Shown here piece after piece: positions 33,597 to 42,450 of a stretch of DNA of 64,000 nucleotides. The position numbers were made by a program, and so were the translations under genes. Each line of letters begins with the position of its first letter. Position 1 is the first letter of the stretch. Source of the stretch: Alphaproteobacteria bacterium (GTDB lineage: Bacteria > Pseudomonadota > Alphaproteobacteria > Rhizobiales > Xanthobacteraceae); the NCBI GenBank assembly GCA_037200445.1, contig JBBCGH010000001.1:5406001-5470000 (forward strand), in the 5' to 3' direction. A model generated the notes under the pieces. It saw only the letters and a program-made list of their open reading frames with translations, ran no database searches and was not told the origin of the DNA.

Positions 33597-34457
33597 ATGC
33601 AATTCTGGATCATCCAGACGCTGAACAGCATCGCCTTCGGTGGCCTGCTGTTCCTGCTCTCCTCCGGCTTCTCGCTCGCCTTCGGGCTGATGCGCATTCC
33701 CAATCTGGCGCATGGCGGCTTCTTCATGCTTGGCGCCTATCTGGGCGCGACCGTCACCTACTACGGCGGCAACTTCTGGATCGCGATGCTCGCGGCCGGG
33801 CTCGGCGTCGGGCTGGTCGGCATTGTGTTCGAACGGCTGATCCTGCGGCGGCTTGCCGGCAATGTGCAGGGCCAGGTGCTGGTGACGCTCGGCGTCTCGT
33901 TCATCATCGCCGACCTCTGCCTGTTGATCTGGACCGGCGACCCGTGGACCCTGCCGGCGCCGTCCGAGTTGCGCCCGCCGATCCGCCTTGCGGGCTTCGC
34001 TTTCCCGACCTTCCGCCTCGTGGTGTTCGTCATCGCGCTCATCACCGCGGTGGCACTCTATTTCCTGATGGACCGCACCCGGCTCGGCGCCATGATCCGC
34101 GCCGGCGTCGACGACATGGAGATGGCGCGCGGCGTCGGGATTCCGGTCTCGCTCCTGTTCACCGTGGTGTTCTGTCTCGGCGCAGTGCTCGCCGGCATCG
34201 GCGGAACGCTCGGCGCGCCGTCGCTCAACGCCTACCCCGGCCTCGACGCCGATATGCTGCCGCTCGCGCTGATCGTGGTGATCCTCGGCGGCGCCGGCTC
34301 GCTGCTCGGCGCGTTTGTCGGCAGTTTCGTGGTCGGCTTTCTCTATAACTTCGGCATCGCGCTGTTTCCCGACCTCGCCTATTTCATCCTGTTCCTGCCG
34401 ATGGTGCTGGTGCTGGTGCTGATGCCGCAGGGCCTGTTCGGCCGGATCCCCTCATGA
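33597..34457 (+). CDS. livH: ABC transporter permease LivH
   Basis: Encodes 286 residues with about eight membrane helices. Start at ATG 33597 (MQFWIIQTLNSIAFGGLLFL); upstream sequence is repeat. Features include SGFSLAFGLMRIPNLAHGGF, DRTRLGAMIRAGVDDMEMARGVGI (the EAA-like loop contacting the ATPase) and VVILGGAGSLLGAFVGSFV. The ending overlaps livM by four bases. It forms the inner-membrane channel with LivM, together with livK, livG and livF in the same operon. Confidence 0.94.
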   Translation: MQFWIIQTLNSIAFGGLLFLLSSGFSLAFGLMRIPNLAHGGFFMLGAYLGATVTYYGGNFWIAMLAAGLGVGLVGIVFERLILRRLAGNVQGQVLVTLGVSFIIADLCLLIWTGDPWTLPAPSELRPPIRLAGFAFPTFRLVVFVIALITAVALYFLMDRTRLGAMIRAGVDDMEMARGVGIPVSLLFTVVFCLGAVLAGIGGTLGAPSLNAYPGLDADMLPLALIVVILGGAGSLLGAFVGSFVVGFLYNFGIALFPDLAYFILFLPMVLVLVLMPQGLFGRIPS

Positions 34458-35407
34458 GCCGTTCCTGGATCTGGCTCATCGTCGTCGCGATCGCGCTGCT
34501 CGCGGTGCCGCTCGTGGTGCGCAACGAGTTCTATCTCAATCTCGCGAGCCAGATTCTGATCTACGCGCTGCTCGCGGTCAGCCTGAACCTGCTGCTCGGC
34601 TACGGCGGCATGGTCTCGCTCGGCCATGCGTCGTTCATCGGGCTCGCGAGCTACGCCGCGGCGCTGCTGCTCAATGCCGGGTTCGGGCACCTGTCCTCCG
34701 CCGTGCTGGCGCTCGTGTTTTCGACCGCCTGCGGCGCCGTGTTCGGAATGCTGGCGCTGCGCGCCTCCGGCATCGGCTTCCTGATGATCACGCTGGCGCT
34801 CGGGCAGATCGTCTGGGGCGTCGCGTACCGCGCCAACACCATCACCAACGGCGACAACGGCCTGCGCTACGCCGAGCGCCCTCACCCGTTCGGCATCGAT
34901 ATCAATCACGCGCCGAATTTCTACTGGTTCACGCTGATCGTGTTCGCGATCGCGCTGTTCTTCATCTGGCGGCTCACGCGCTCGCCCTTCGGCGCCGCAC
35001 TGCAGGGTGTACGCGACCAGCCGCGCCGCATGCGCATGCTCGGGCATAACGTGTGGCTGATTCAGTGGCTCGCCTTCGTGCTCGCCTCGTTCTGGGGCTC
35101 GGTCGCGGGCCTTCTGTTCGTCTACTACAACCTGTTCATCTCGCCACATGCGATCTCGCTGCAGCAGTCTGCCGAGGTGCTGCTGATGGCGATCCTCGGC
35201 GGCGCCTCGACATTGACCGGGCCTATCGTCGGCGCGGTCGTCATCACGCTGGTGAAGAACGTCGTATCGACCTACGTCGACCGCTGGAACACGCTGCTCG
35301 GCGCGATCTTTGTCATCGTCATCATGTTCATGCCGTTCGGCATCGTGCCGGGTGTACGGCAGCTCTGGCTGCGCTGGCGCGCGCCGAAGAAGCAGGCAGC
35401 CGCATGA
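34454..35407 (+). CDS. livM: ABC transporter permease LivM
   Basis: Encodes 317 residues with about nine to ten hydrophobic helices. AVSLNLLLGYGGMVSLGHASFIGLASY is the standard LivM segment, SPFGAALQGVRDQPRRMRMLGHNV is the cytoplasmic coupling loop, and LLMAILGGASTLTGPIVGAV follows. The ATGA overlap with livH at the start and with livG at the end shows translational coupling. It is the second channel subunit of the transporter. Confidence 0.94.
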   Translation: MSRSWIWLIVVAIALLAVPLVVRNEFYLNLASQILIYALLAVSLNLLLGYGGMVSLGHASFIGLASYAAALLLNAGFGHLSSAVLALVFSTACGAVFGMLALRASGIGFLMITLALGQIVWGVAYRANTITNGDNGLRYAERPHPFGIDINHAPNFYWFTLIVFAIALFFIWRLTRSPFGAALQGVRDQPRRMRMLGHNVWLIQWLAFVLASFWGSVAGLLFVYYNLFISPHAISLQQSAEVLLMAILGGASTLTGPIVGAVVITLVKNVVSTYVDRWNTLLGAIFVIVIMFMPFGIVPGVRQLWLRWRAPKKQAAA

Positions 35408-36159
35408 CGCCCGCGCTCGAAGTCCCTGCTCTTGAGGTATCGGGACTGAACAAGCGCTTCGGCGGCTTGCCGGCGACGCGTGACGTCTCACTCACCGTGA
35501 TGCCGGGGGAACGGCGGCTCATCATCGGGCCGAACGGCGCGGGCAAGACCACGCTGTTCAATCTCGTCACCGGCGATCTGACGTCCGATGCCGGCTCGGT
35601 GAAGCTGTTCGGGCAGGAGTTGCTGAAGTTGCCGACGCAGCGGCGTGTGCATCTGGGTCTTGCGCGCACCTACCAGATTCTCACGCTATTTCCGAAGGAA
35701 ACGCTCTGCCACAACGTCGTGCTGGCGCTGCTCGGCTTGAACACGATGCGCTGGAACGTATGGACGTATCTGTCCGGCCAGCGTCATCTCTATGATGCGG
35801 CGCGTGAGGCGTTGGCGCTGGTTGGCCTGGGTGCAAGCGCGGACCGCACGGTGGCGGAGACCTCCTACGGCGAGCGCCGCCGCCTCGAAATGGCAATGGC
35901 GCTCGCGCAGAAGCCGAAGGTGCTCCTCCTCGACGAGCCGCTGGCGGGGCTTTCACAGGAAGAGCGTCAACAGGTCCGCGATGTGCTCGCGCGCGTGCCG
36001 CGGGATGTCACCATCGTGATGATCGAGCATGACATGGATTCGGCGCTCGCCTTCGCGGAGCGCATCACGCTGCTGCATTACGGCGAGGTGATCGTCGAAG
36101 GCACCCGCGGCGAAGTCGTCGCCGACCCGCGCACCAAGGAGGTGTACCTTGGCGAGTGA
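35404..36159 (+). CDS. livG: ABC transporter ATP-binding protein LivG
   Basis: Encodes 251 residues. Walker A GPNGAGKTT is at about 41-49, the signature loop reads SYGERRRLE (a variant of LSGGQ, as usual for LivG), Walker B is VLLLDEPLAGL, and the switch His lies in MIEHDMD. The C-terminal VVADPRTKEVYLGE tail is typical of LivG. The start overlaps the livM stop. It powers the LivHM channel with LivF. Confidence 0.94.
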   Translation: MTPALEVPALEVSGLNKRFGGLPATRDVSLTVMPGERRLIIGPNGAGKTTLFNLVTGDLTSDAGSVKLFGQELLKLPTQRRVHLGLARTYQILTLFPKETLCHNVVLALLGLNTMRWNVWTYLSGQRHLYDAAREALALVGLGASADRTVAETSYGERRRLEMAMALAQKPKVLLLDEPLAGLSQEERQQVRDVLARVPRDVTIVMIEHDMDSALAFAERITLLHYGEVIVEGTRGEVVADPRTKEVYLGE

Positions 36160-36859
36160 GGCGCTGCGCATCCGGGATGTCGACACCTACTACGGCGACA
36201 GCCATGTGCTGCACGGCGTGAGCTTCGCGCTGCAGGGCGGCCGCCTGCTCGGCCTGCTCGGCCGCAACGGCGCGGGCAAGACCACCTGCATGTCGACCAT
36301 CATGGGATTCCTCAAACCCCGGCGCGGCTCGATCATGCTGTTCGGCGAGGAGGTCGCCGGCCTTGCACCGGAAACGATCGCGCGCAAAGGCATCTGCCTG
36401 GTGCCGCAGGGGCGCCGCATGTTCCGGTCGCTGACTGTGCGAGAGAATCTCGAAGTGGCGCGGCAGGCGCGCCAAAACGGCACCTGGACCCTGGAGCGCG
36501 TGTTCGCGCTGTTCCCGCGCCTGAAGGAGCGCCACGCGCAGGTCGCGGGCTCGCTCTCGGGCGGCGAGCAGCAGATGCTCGCGATCGGCCGCGCGCTGAT
36601 GGGCAATCCGCGCGTGCTGTTGATGGATGAGCCCTCCGAAGGGCTCGCACCGCAGATCGTGGCCGAAGTAGGCCGCACCATCGCGCAGCTGAAGGCCGAG
36701 GGCCTCTCGATCGTGCTGGTCGAGCAGAACATCAAGCTCACCCTCGACCTTGCGGACGACGTGGTGATCGTGAATACCGGCGCGGTTGCGTTTTCCGGCA
36801 CCGCCGCCGAAACCCGTACTGACGAGAAGCGCATCGCGCAGCATCTGGGCGTATTCTAG
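36149..36859 (+). CDS. livF: ABC transporter ATP-binding protein LivF
   Basis: Encodes 236 residues from a TTG start that overlaps the end of livG and has AAGGAGGT upstream. Walker A is GRNGAGKTTC, the signature LSGGEQQML is intact, Walker B is VLLMDEPSEGL, and the switch is LVEQNIK. LivF and LivG form the heterodimeric motor. Thirteen bases after its stop begins the amidohydrolase gene, so the transport operon runs directly into a catabolic enzyme. Confidence 0.94.
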   Translation: MASEALRIRDVDTYYGDSHVLHGVSFALQGGRLLGLLGRNGAGKTTCMSTIMGFLKPRRGSIMLFGEEVAGLAPETIARKGICLVPQGRRMFRSLTVRENLEVARQARQNGTWTLERVFALFPRLKERHAQVAGSLSGGEQQMLAIGRALMGNPRVLLMDEPSEGLAPQIVAEVGRTIAQLKAEGLSIVLVEQNIKLTLDLADDVVIVNTGAVAFSGTAAETRTDEKRIAQHLGVF

Positions 36860-36871
36860 CAGGAGCAAAAA

Positions 36872-37948
36872 GTGGCAGAGACGAACAAATACGGCCCGAC
36901 CGCGGCGCGCAAGCAGGGAAGGCCCGGACGCGAGGTGCGGCCGAAGTCGACCACCATCGACATCCATTCGCATGTCGGCGTGCCGGCCGCGGCCGCGATC
37001 GCGCAGCCGCATCTCGATCTTTCGAAGGTGCCGCTCGCTAATTTCGCGACCGACAACGTCAAGGCGCTCAACGTCAAGCAGGAGGCGGACCGGCGCACGC
37101 GCATGACCGGGATCGAGAACGGACTCGACGAGCGGCTCCGCGACATGGACGACATGGGCCTCGACATGCAGCTCGTCATGCCGCCGCCGCCGCAATGCTA
37201 TTTCACGGTATCGGTCGAGATCGCCGTGAAGGCGACGCGTGTGTTGAACGACGGCATCGCCGCATACGTCGCGCGCAAGTCGGACCGCTTCGTCGCGCTC
37301 GGCACCGTGCCGCTGCAGGACGGCAACGAGGCCGCCAACGAGCTCGAGCGTTCGATGAAGGAACTCGGCTTCAAGGGCTGCCAGATCCTCACCAACGTGG
37401 CGGGCCGCGAGCTCTCCGATCCGGCCTTCGCGCCGTTCTGGGCCAAGGCCGAGCAGCTCGGCGCGCTGGTGGTGATTCACCCGAACGGATTCACGCAAGG
37501 CGAGCGCTTCTCGCGCCTCTATTTCTCCAACGTGATCGGCAATCCGCTCGATACCACCGTCGCGCTGCATTACCTAATCTTCGACGGCGTGCTGGAGCGC
37601 CACCCGAACCTGAAGATCCTCGCCGTGCACGGCGGCGGCTACCTCGGCGGCTATTCGGGTCGCATCGATCATGCCTGGGGGGCGCGAACGGATGTGGCGA
37701 ACAACCTGCCCAGGCCGCCGACCGAGTATCTGAAGAAGATCTACTTCGACACGGTCGTGTTCACACCGCACCAGCTCGAATATCTCGTGAAGGTGTTCGG
37801 CGCCGACCACGTCATCATGGGCACCGACTATCCGTTCGACATGGCCGACTACGATCCGGTCGGGCACGTGGCGAATACGGAGAGTCTCGACGCGAAGACC
37901 GTCGCGGCGATCTGCGGCGGGAATGCGAAGAAGTTGTTGGGAATGTGA
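36872..37948 (+). CDS. amidohydrolase-2 family protein (ACMSD-like)
   Basis: Encodes 358 residues from a GTG start with AGGAG upstream. TIDIHSHVG at about 28-36 has the HxH zinc pair, VVIHPNGF and LAVHGGGYL carry further His ligands, and MGTDYPFDM holds the catalytic Asp. The layout and the GVLERHPNLKI segment match the amidohydrolase-2 group that includes aminocarboxymuconate-semialdehyde decarboxylase (ACMSD) and gamma-resorcylate decarboxylase. Decarboxylation or hydrolysis of an aromatic-derived acid is likely. It ends the livKHMGF operon, suggesting it works on the imported compound. Confidence 0.88.
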   Translation: MAETNKYGPTAARKQGRPGREVRPKSTTIDIHSHVGVPAAAAIAQPHLDLSKVPLANFATDNVKALNVKQEADRRTRMTGIENGLDERLRDMDDMGLDMQLVMPPPPQCYFTVSVEIAVKATRVLNDGIAAYVARKSDRFVALGTVPLQDGNEAANELERSMKELGFKGCQILTNVAGRELSDPAFAPFWAKAEQLGALVVIHPNGFTQGERFSRLYFSNVIGNPLDTTVALHYLIFDGVLERHPNLKILAVHGGGYLGGYSGRIDHAWGARTDVANNLPRPPTEYLKKIYFDTVVFTPHQLEYLVKVFGADHVIMGTDYPFDMADYDPVGHVANTESLDAKTVAAICGGNAKKLLGM

Positions 37949-37979
37949 CGCGCGAAACGAGACTGGGCTCAGGTGCGTT

Positions 37980-38092
37980 CCCTCTCTCCTTGAGGGGGAG
38001 GGCTAGGGAGGGGGGTCGGAGTTTTTGGACTCTTCTGAATCGCTTAACGCTGACCCCACCCCTAACCCCTCCCGCAAGGGGGAGGGGAACAC
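37980..38092. repeat. palindromic repeat, CTCCCCCT...AGGGGGAGG family
   Basis: CCCTCTCTCCTTGAGGGGGA at the left and CCCCTCCCGCAAGGGGGAGG at the right, with GGGGTCGG and GCTGACCCC pairing between. It lies between two convergent genes. Confidence 0.65.
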
Positions 38093-38105
38093 AGCGGAGC
38101 GCGCG

Positions 38106-39299
38106 TCAAAACTCCATGATCGCAGTTTCGGTCAGCACGGCCTCCGGTGTGCGATGGCGCGCCGCGTAGGCGCGCTCGGCTTCGGTCTTCAGATCCGCCT
38201 GCACATAGGCGCCGAGATGGCGCGTGCGCGCGATGATCTTGGCGCCGACCGGCAGCCGTGCAGCTTCGAACGTCTTCAGCGCGCTCTCGACTTCGCTCGC
38301 CGCAAGCGCATCCGCAAGCACCAGCGCATCGTCCGCGGCCTTGGCGACGCCTGCGCCGATATGCGGGCGCGCCACGAACGCCGCATCGCCCACGAGCGCA
38401 ACGCGGCCGAACGCCATGCGCGGTACGTCGAGGTCGTAGATCGGCTGCAGGAAGGGCTGCTCGCAGAGCAAGACCATCTCGTTGAACTGCGGCGCGAGCA
38501 CGCGCGCCGCGCCAGTACGCATTTCGGCGATCACCGCGCGCGCGATCAGCGGCGGCGGGATCGAAAGCGCGTGCGTGCGGCCGGTCTCGTCGGTGAGCAG
38601 GCGCGCCAACTCGCGTTCCTCGCTCGCCGGGCGGTACCAGACGAAATTGTAGCGCCGACGCCCTCCCCGCAGATCGTTGTTCGCTCCCGCCACCGGGTAA
38701 CCCAGCATCTGCTCGTTGTCGGGCAGGCAGAACGAGAAGTGCTCGAACAGTTCGGCGTGCAGCGCGGGCGGGAACGCGGCTTCGTTCACAAGCCCGCGCC
38801 AGGCGGTGTATCCGGCATAGAGCGGGATCACGTCCGGCAGATATTGCTGGCGCACCGTGGAACGGATGCCGTCCGCGCCCACCAGCAGGTCGCCCTCCTC
38901 GGCCGAACCGTCGGTGAAATGCGCCGTGACGCGGCTGTCCTGCGCGATACCGCGCAGTTCCTTGCCGGGATGATAGTCGGCGTCGGGGAAGGCAGCTTTC
39001 AGCAAGTGAAACACCCGATCCCAGGCCGTCATCGTCTGCGGGATCGCCATGCGATGCGTGACGCGGCCGTCGCGCGAAAACATCAGCCGCCAGGGCACCT
39101 CGATGCCGAGGTCACGATCGGGATCGAGCCCAAGTGTGCGCAGCACGGCCTTGAGTTCGGGCTGCGCCACGATGCCCGCCCCACGCCCCGCGAGCGGCTC
39201 GGCGACGCGTTCGTACACCGAGACGTCGAACCCGCGCTGTCTCAGCGCGAGCGCGGCCAGGAGGCCGCTCATCGATCCGCCGATCACCAGCGCGCGCAC
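38106..39299 (-). CDS. FAD-dependent aromatic-ring monooxygenase (2,6-dihydroxypyridine hydroxylase-like)
   Basis: Encodes 397 residues of a class A flavoprotein monooxygenase. The FAD-binding loop is VIGGSMSGLLAALALRQRG, DLLVGADGIRSTVRQQY is the DG motif, and VALVGDAAFVARPHIGAGV is the GD motif. The VARPHIGAG ending and AGYTAWRGLVNE resemble 2,6-dihydroxypyridine 3-monooxygenase and related N-heterocycle hydroxylases rather than PHBH or salicylate hydroxylase. The reaction consumes NADH and O2. It is divergent from the cupin gene at 39369, which may act in the same pathway. Confidence 0.88.
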   Translation of the reverse strand: MRALVIGGSMSGLLAALALRQRGFDVSVYERVAEPLAGRGAGIVAQPELKAVLRTLGLDPDRDLGIEVPWRLMFSRDGRVTHRMAIPQTMTAWDRVFHLLKAAFPDADYHPGKELRGIAQDSRVTAHFTDGSAEEGDLLVGADGIRSTVRQQYLPDVIPLYAGYTAWRGLVNEAAFPPALHAELFEHFSFCLPDNEQMLGYPVAGANNDLRGGRRRYNFVWYRPASEERELARLLTDETGRTHALSIPPPLIARAVIAEMRTGAARVLAPQFNEMVLLCEQPFLQPIYDLDVPRMAFGRVALVGDAAFVARPHIGAGVAKAADDALVLADALAASEVESALKTFEAARLPVGAKIIARTRHLGAYVQADLKTEAERAYAARHRTPEAVLTETAIMEF

Positions 39300-39368
39300 G
39301 TCTCCTCCGGACTTTTCTCGCAGCGGCGAAACTTGCTATAGCTTGGCCATATTCGACGGAGGAATGCC

Positions 39369-39818
39369 ATGGCGATGACCATGAAGGACAAGGGCTCGCT
39401 CAGCCACGTGAAGACCGAATGGCCGGCGGCGCTGAAATCCGAGTTCGCGCGCGAGGCCGAGAAGCCGAACGGGTGTGTCGGTTCCGAGCTGCTCTCCGAG
39501 ACCGAGAAGCTGCGCGTGTGGACGATCCGCCTCAAGCCCGGCGAGCGCATCGGCTTCCATCGCCACGTGCTGAACTACTTCTGGACCTCGGTGAACGGCG
39601 GGCGCGGCCGCCAGCATCTCATGGACGGCACCACGGTCGAATACACCTACTATCCGGGCGAGACGCGCCACGAGGAATACGGCGCCGGCGAGTGCAAGGT
39701 GCACGATCTGGAAAACCTGGGCGAACAGGACATGATCTTCATGACCGTCGAGTCGATCGAAGGCTCGGCCAACAAGCCGCTGCCAATCCCGGATACGGTG
39801 CGGCTCAAGGCGGCTTAG
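39369..39818 (+). CDS. small cupin-fold protein
   Basis: Encodes 149 residues. A cupin-like barrel is suggested by RLKPGERIGFHRHVLNYFWT (two His) and GGRGRQHLMDGTTVEYTYYPGE, then HEEYGAGECKVHDLENLGEQ. Only part of the standard metal motif is seen, so metal binding is uncertain. GGAGGAATGCC precedes the ATG. The divergent FAD monooxygenase shares its short promoter region. No named family is recognised. Confidence 0.75.
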   Translation: MAMTMKDKGSLSHVKTEWPAALKSEFAREAEKPNGCVGSELLSETEKLRVWTIRLKPGERIGFHRHVLNYFWTSVNGGRGRQHLMDGTTVEYTYYPGETRHEEYGAGECKVHDLENLGEQDMIFMTVESIEGSANKPLPIPDTVRLKAA

Positions 39819-39829
39819 TCCTACGCTGC

Positions 39830-39873
39830 TGTCATCCCGGGCGAGCGTAGCGAGACCCGGGACCCATAACCGC
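39830..39873. repeat. short palindromic repeat TCATCCCGGGCGAGC...GACCCGGGA
   Basis: TCCCGGGCGAGCGTAGCGAG and then ACCCGGGA form a stem, ending in CCCATAACCGC, a word like the CCATAACCAC of the element at 16214-16350. Probably a shortened relative. Confidence 0.45.
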
Positions 39874-39912
39874 GAGCGGGTCGGTGTGGTACGGACGCCC
39901 AGCTGCGAGATC

Positions 39913-41856
39913 TTACTCCGGCGCCGCGGCTGTGGCTGCACGCTCCGGCGCGACCATGAACCCGTCGAAATACGCCGCGAGCTCCGCATATGCATCGAGC
40001 GGGAGAACGTGCGCGACGAACTGGTCCGGCCGCACGATTACCAGGCATCCCTGCTCTCGATCGATGCCGCGCATCGTGAAGATGTCCTGGCCGCTCTTCA
40101 GGTCGGGGGAAAAGACTTTCTCGTAGTCGCGTAACCCATACCGCCCCTTCTGCGGCAGCAGGAGCGAGGGCATCGCCTCGATCGCGAGCTCGCGATGTGG
40201 CTGCTGGAAGATTGCGCGCACATCGATCACCGCATCGATGTCCCCATCGGCCGGTGTGTATTTCCTGATCGGCAACTCCTGCGACTCCGCGAGCAAATCG
40301 CACAAAGCGCGAATGCTCGAATTCGCCGCGCCGATATCGTTCGCCCCCGCGAACGCAAAGATGCGCCAGCGCCCGTCCGCCTTCACGACATGTCCGAGAT
40401 GGACCGGCTTCGCATCCGCGACGCGAATAACCGGCGCTGAATGAAACCGCATCCCGATGGTCAGCCCTTTGGCGAGATGCTGGTGCGCCGCGTCGCCGGT
40501 GAGGAGCGCGGGCTGATAGCGCGTCGCCGTTCCGGCCGTGTAACGGCCATGCTGCACGAAATAGCGCTGCGTCTCCGCCGGATCGAACCCTTTGCTCGAG
40601 GCCATCAGTGCGGCCCATTCGCGATCGAAATCGATCAGCTCTTTTGCAATGGTCTGCCGCTCCGCCGAATAGGTGTGCAGCAGGTGCGGCGCGCAGCGTC
40701 CGCGCAGCACCGATGCGAGCTTCCAGCCGAGATTGAAGCCGTCCTGCATCGAAACGTTCATGCCCTGCCCGGCCTTCGGTGAGTGCGTGTGGCAGGCGTC
40801 GCCCGCGATGAACACGCGCGGCAGGCGCTCCGCGACGGCCGCTTCGGGCACATCATCGAACTTGTCGCAGAGGCGCTGGCCGATCTCGTAGACCGACCAC
40901 CAGGGAATCTCTTTCACGTCGAGGCCATGCGGCTTGAGGATGCGCCGCGCCTTGGCGATCAGATCGTCCGCCGTGACGTTGCGGTCGGACACGCGCTCGT
41001 CGGCACCGAGCTTGTCGAGCTCGATATAGAGGCGAAACAGATAACCGCCCTCGCGAGGAATGATGATGATGCTGCCGTCACTGGCCGACTGGATCAGTGT
41101 CTTGAAGCGCACATCGGGAAAATCCGTGACGGCAAGCACGTCCATCACGCCCCAGGCGTGGTTGGCGGAGTCGCCGGAGAGTGCGCGTCCGATGGACTTG
41201 CGCACTGTGCTGCGCGCGCCGTCGCAGCCCACGACATACCGCGCCCGCGCCGTCTCGATCTGTCCCTGATGCGCGTCGTCGAGGCGCTCCATACGTGCAG
41301 TCACCTGATAGGGATTGGTGTTGTCGCCGGCCTCGTCCATCTGAAGATCGATCAGCCGCCGCGCGTAGTGCGGCTCGAGCCGCGACGGCGACTTGCGCAT
41401 CACGTCGAGATAGAAGTCGTGCACGCGCGCCTGATTCAAAACGACATGCGGAAACTCGGACAACCCGTCCTCGACGTCCTGCACCCATCCGCTGCGCACG
41501 ATGTGGTCGCGCTTTTTCTCGTCAGGTTTCCAGAACGCCGTCTCGTTGATCCAGCATGCCTCCTTGGCGACACGCTCCGCAAAGCCGAACGCCTCGAACA
41601 TCTCCATGGTGCGGCAGGCGATGCCGTCCGCCTGCCCACGCAGCAGCGGGCCGGACTTCTGCTCCACGATTGCCGTCTTGATGTCGGGAAAGGCCGATAG
41701 CTGCGCGGCGAGCGTCAACCCGGCGGGTCCGCAGCCGACGATCAGGATATCGACCTCGTCCGGTACGGCGCCCGAGGCACCCGACGCGGGATACCGCTGC
41801 GTGGCGTCGGCAATCTCCGGGTCGCCGGGCTCGAATCCGTTCAGATGAAATTGCAC
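39913..41856 (-). CDS. FAD-dependent phenol 2-monooxygenase-like hydroxylase
   Basis: Encodes 647 residues from a GTG start with GGAGG five bases upstream; the frame is open 22 codons further but without a ribosome-binding site. The FAD domain has ILIVGCGPAGLTLAAQL, a central CDGARSTVRKSIG, and FIAGDACHTHSPKAGQGMNV with the GD motif. The C-terminal part (about 440-640) is the thioredoxin-fold dimerisation domain of phenol hydroxylase. This layout fits phenol 2-monooxygenase or 3-hydroxybenzoate 4-monooxygenase (MobA). Substrate specificity is not readable. It appears monocistronic. Confidence 0.9.
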   Translation of the reverse strand: MQFHLNGFEPGDPEIADATQRYPASGASGAVPDEVDILIVGCGPAGLTLAAQLSAFPDIKTAIVEQKSGPLLRGQADGIACRTMEMFEAFGFAERVAKEACWINETAFWKPDEKKRDHIVRSGWVQDVEDGLSEFPHVVLNQARVHDFYLDVMRKSPSRLEPHYARRLIDLQMDEAGDNTNPYQVTARMERLDDAHQGQIETARARYVVGCDGARSTVRKSIGRALSGDSANHAWGVMDVLAVTDFPDVRFKTLIQSASDGSIIIIPREGGYLFRLYIELDKLGADERVSDRNVTADDLIAKARRILKPHGLDVKEIPWWSVYEIGQRLCDKFDDVPEAAVAERLPRVFIAGDACHTHSPKAGQGMNVSMQDGFNLGWKLASVLRGRCAPHLLHTYSAERQTIAKELIDFDREWAALMASSKGFDPAETQRYFVQHGRYTAGTATRYQPALLTGDAAHQHLAKGLTIGMRFHSAPVIRVADAKPVHLGHVVKADGRWRIFAFAGANDIGAANSSIRALCDLLAESQELPIRKYTPADGDIDAVIDVRAIFQQPHRELAIEAMPSLLLPQKGRYGLRDYEKVFSPDLKSGQDIFTMRGIDREQGCLVIVRPDQFVAHVLPLDAYAELAAYFDGFMVAPERAATAAAPE

Positions 41857-42007
41857 GAGACCTCCATCGCCCCGGCGCCGCTGACGGCGAGCAAGCGATT
41901 TACCACTGACTAAGAATGACAACGAGTGCCTGACGGCGATTCATCAGTGCTTAGCCGGCGACCTCTAGGTTGCGCGTCACGACGCAGTCAGCGCGGGGCA
42001 AGTCCAA

Positions 42008-42124
42008 ATGCATCGCATCGAACAGGAATGGCGTCTCGCCGCGGTCAACCTCGCGGTCTTCGCCATCGTTTGCGTGCTGACTTTCGCGGTCGGCGGCATC
42101 GACGCGGCCGTGCTCGCGGCCTGA
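42008..42124 (+). CDS. possible single-helix micropeptide
   Basis: Encodes 38 residues (MHRIEQEWRLAAVNLAVFAI, then VCVLTFAVGGIDAAVLAA), with one hydrophobic helix after a charged N-terminus. It lies in the 594-base gap between the hydroxylase and the OxlT-like gene. A weak GCGGGG sits upstream of the ATG. The composition is right for a small membrane protein, but length and a poor ribosome-binding site make this uncertain. Confidence 0.25.
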   Translation: MHRIEQEWRLAAVNLAVFAIVCVLTFAVGGIDAAVLAA

Positions 42125-42334
42125 TCCGGCAATTCACTCCTCATCGTTTCGGCCGCGGATTGGGCGACCGCTCGGCATTTCCGGCTCGCCGTCCCAACCG
42201 GCAATGGTGACCCGAGATAGTCGCGCCAAGTGACGCTCTGCCTGAGATTGAGGCCTGCCCTAACGTAAATTCCTCAATTTTTTCCGTGGGATCACCCTCC
42301 CGCGACATATTGACCTACCTTCGTCGCCGCGGGT

Positions 42335-42348
42335 CTGGCATACTTTAT
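42335..42348 (+). promoter_or_regulatory. shared motif CTGGCATACTTTAT upstream of the OxlT-like gene
   Basis: An identical 14-mer occurs at 43896-43909 upstream of tctC, and a relative lies before gntR (47196-47209). It lies about 103 bases upstream of the start codon. Likely an operator or core promoter element shared by the locus. The rest of 42125-42450 shows no gene. Confidence 0.55.
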
Positions 42349-42450
42349 ACTTCGTAAACAAACCGCCTGCCCACGCCGGCTGGCGGACAAGGCAGCATCG
42401 ACTGCCCACAAAAGAACGACCCAACAGGGGTCGGGGTCAGGAGGAAACAA

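Noticed and set aside
42310-42351. TTGACC and TATACT as a sigma-70 promoter for the OxlT-like gene
   Set aside because: The spacing is 30 bases, far from the usual 17, so the two do not form a standard promoter. The shared CTGGCATACTTTAT motif was reported instead.
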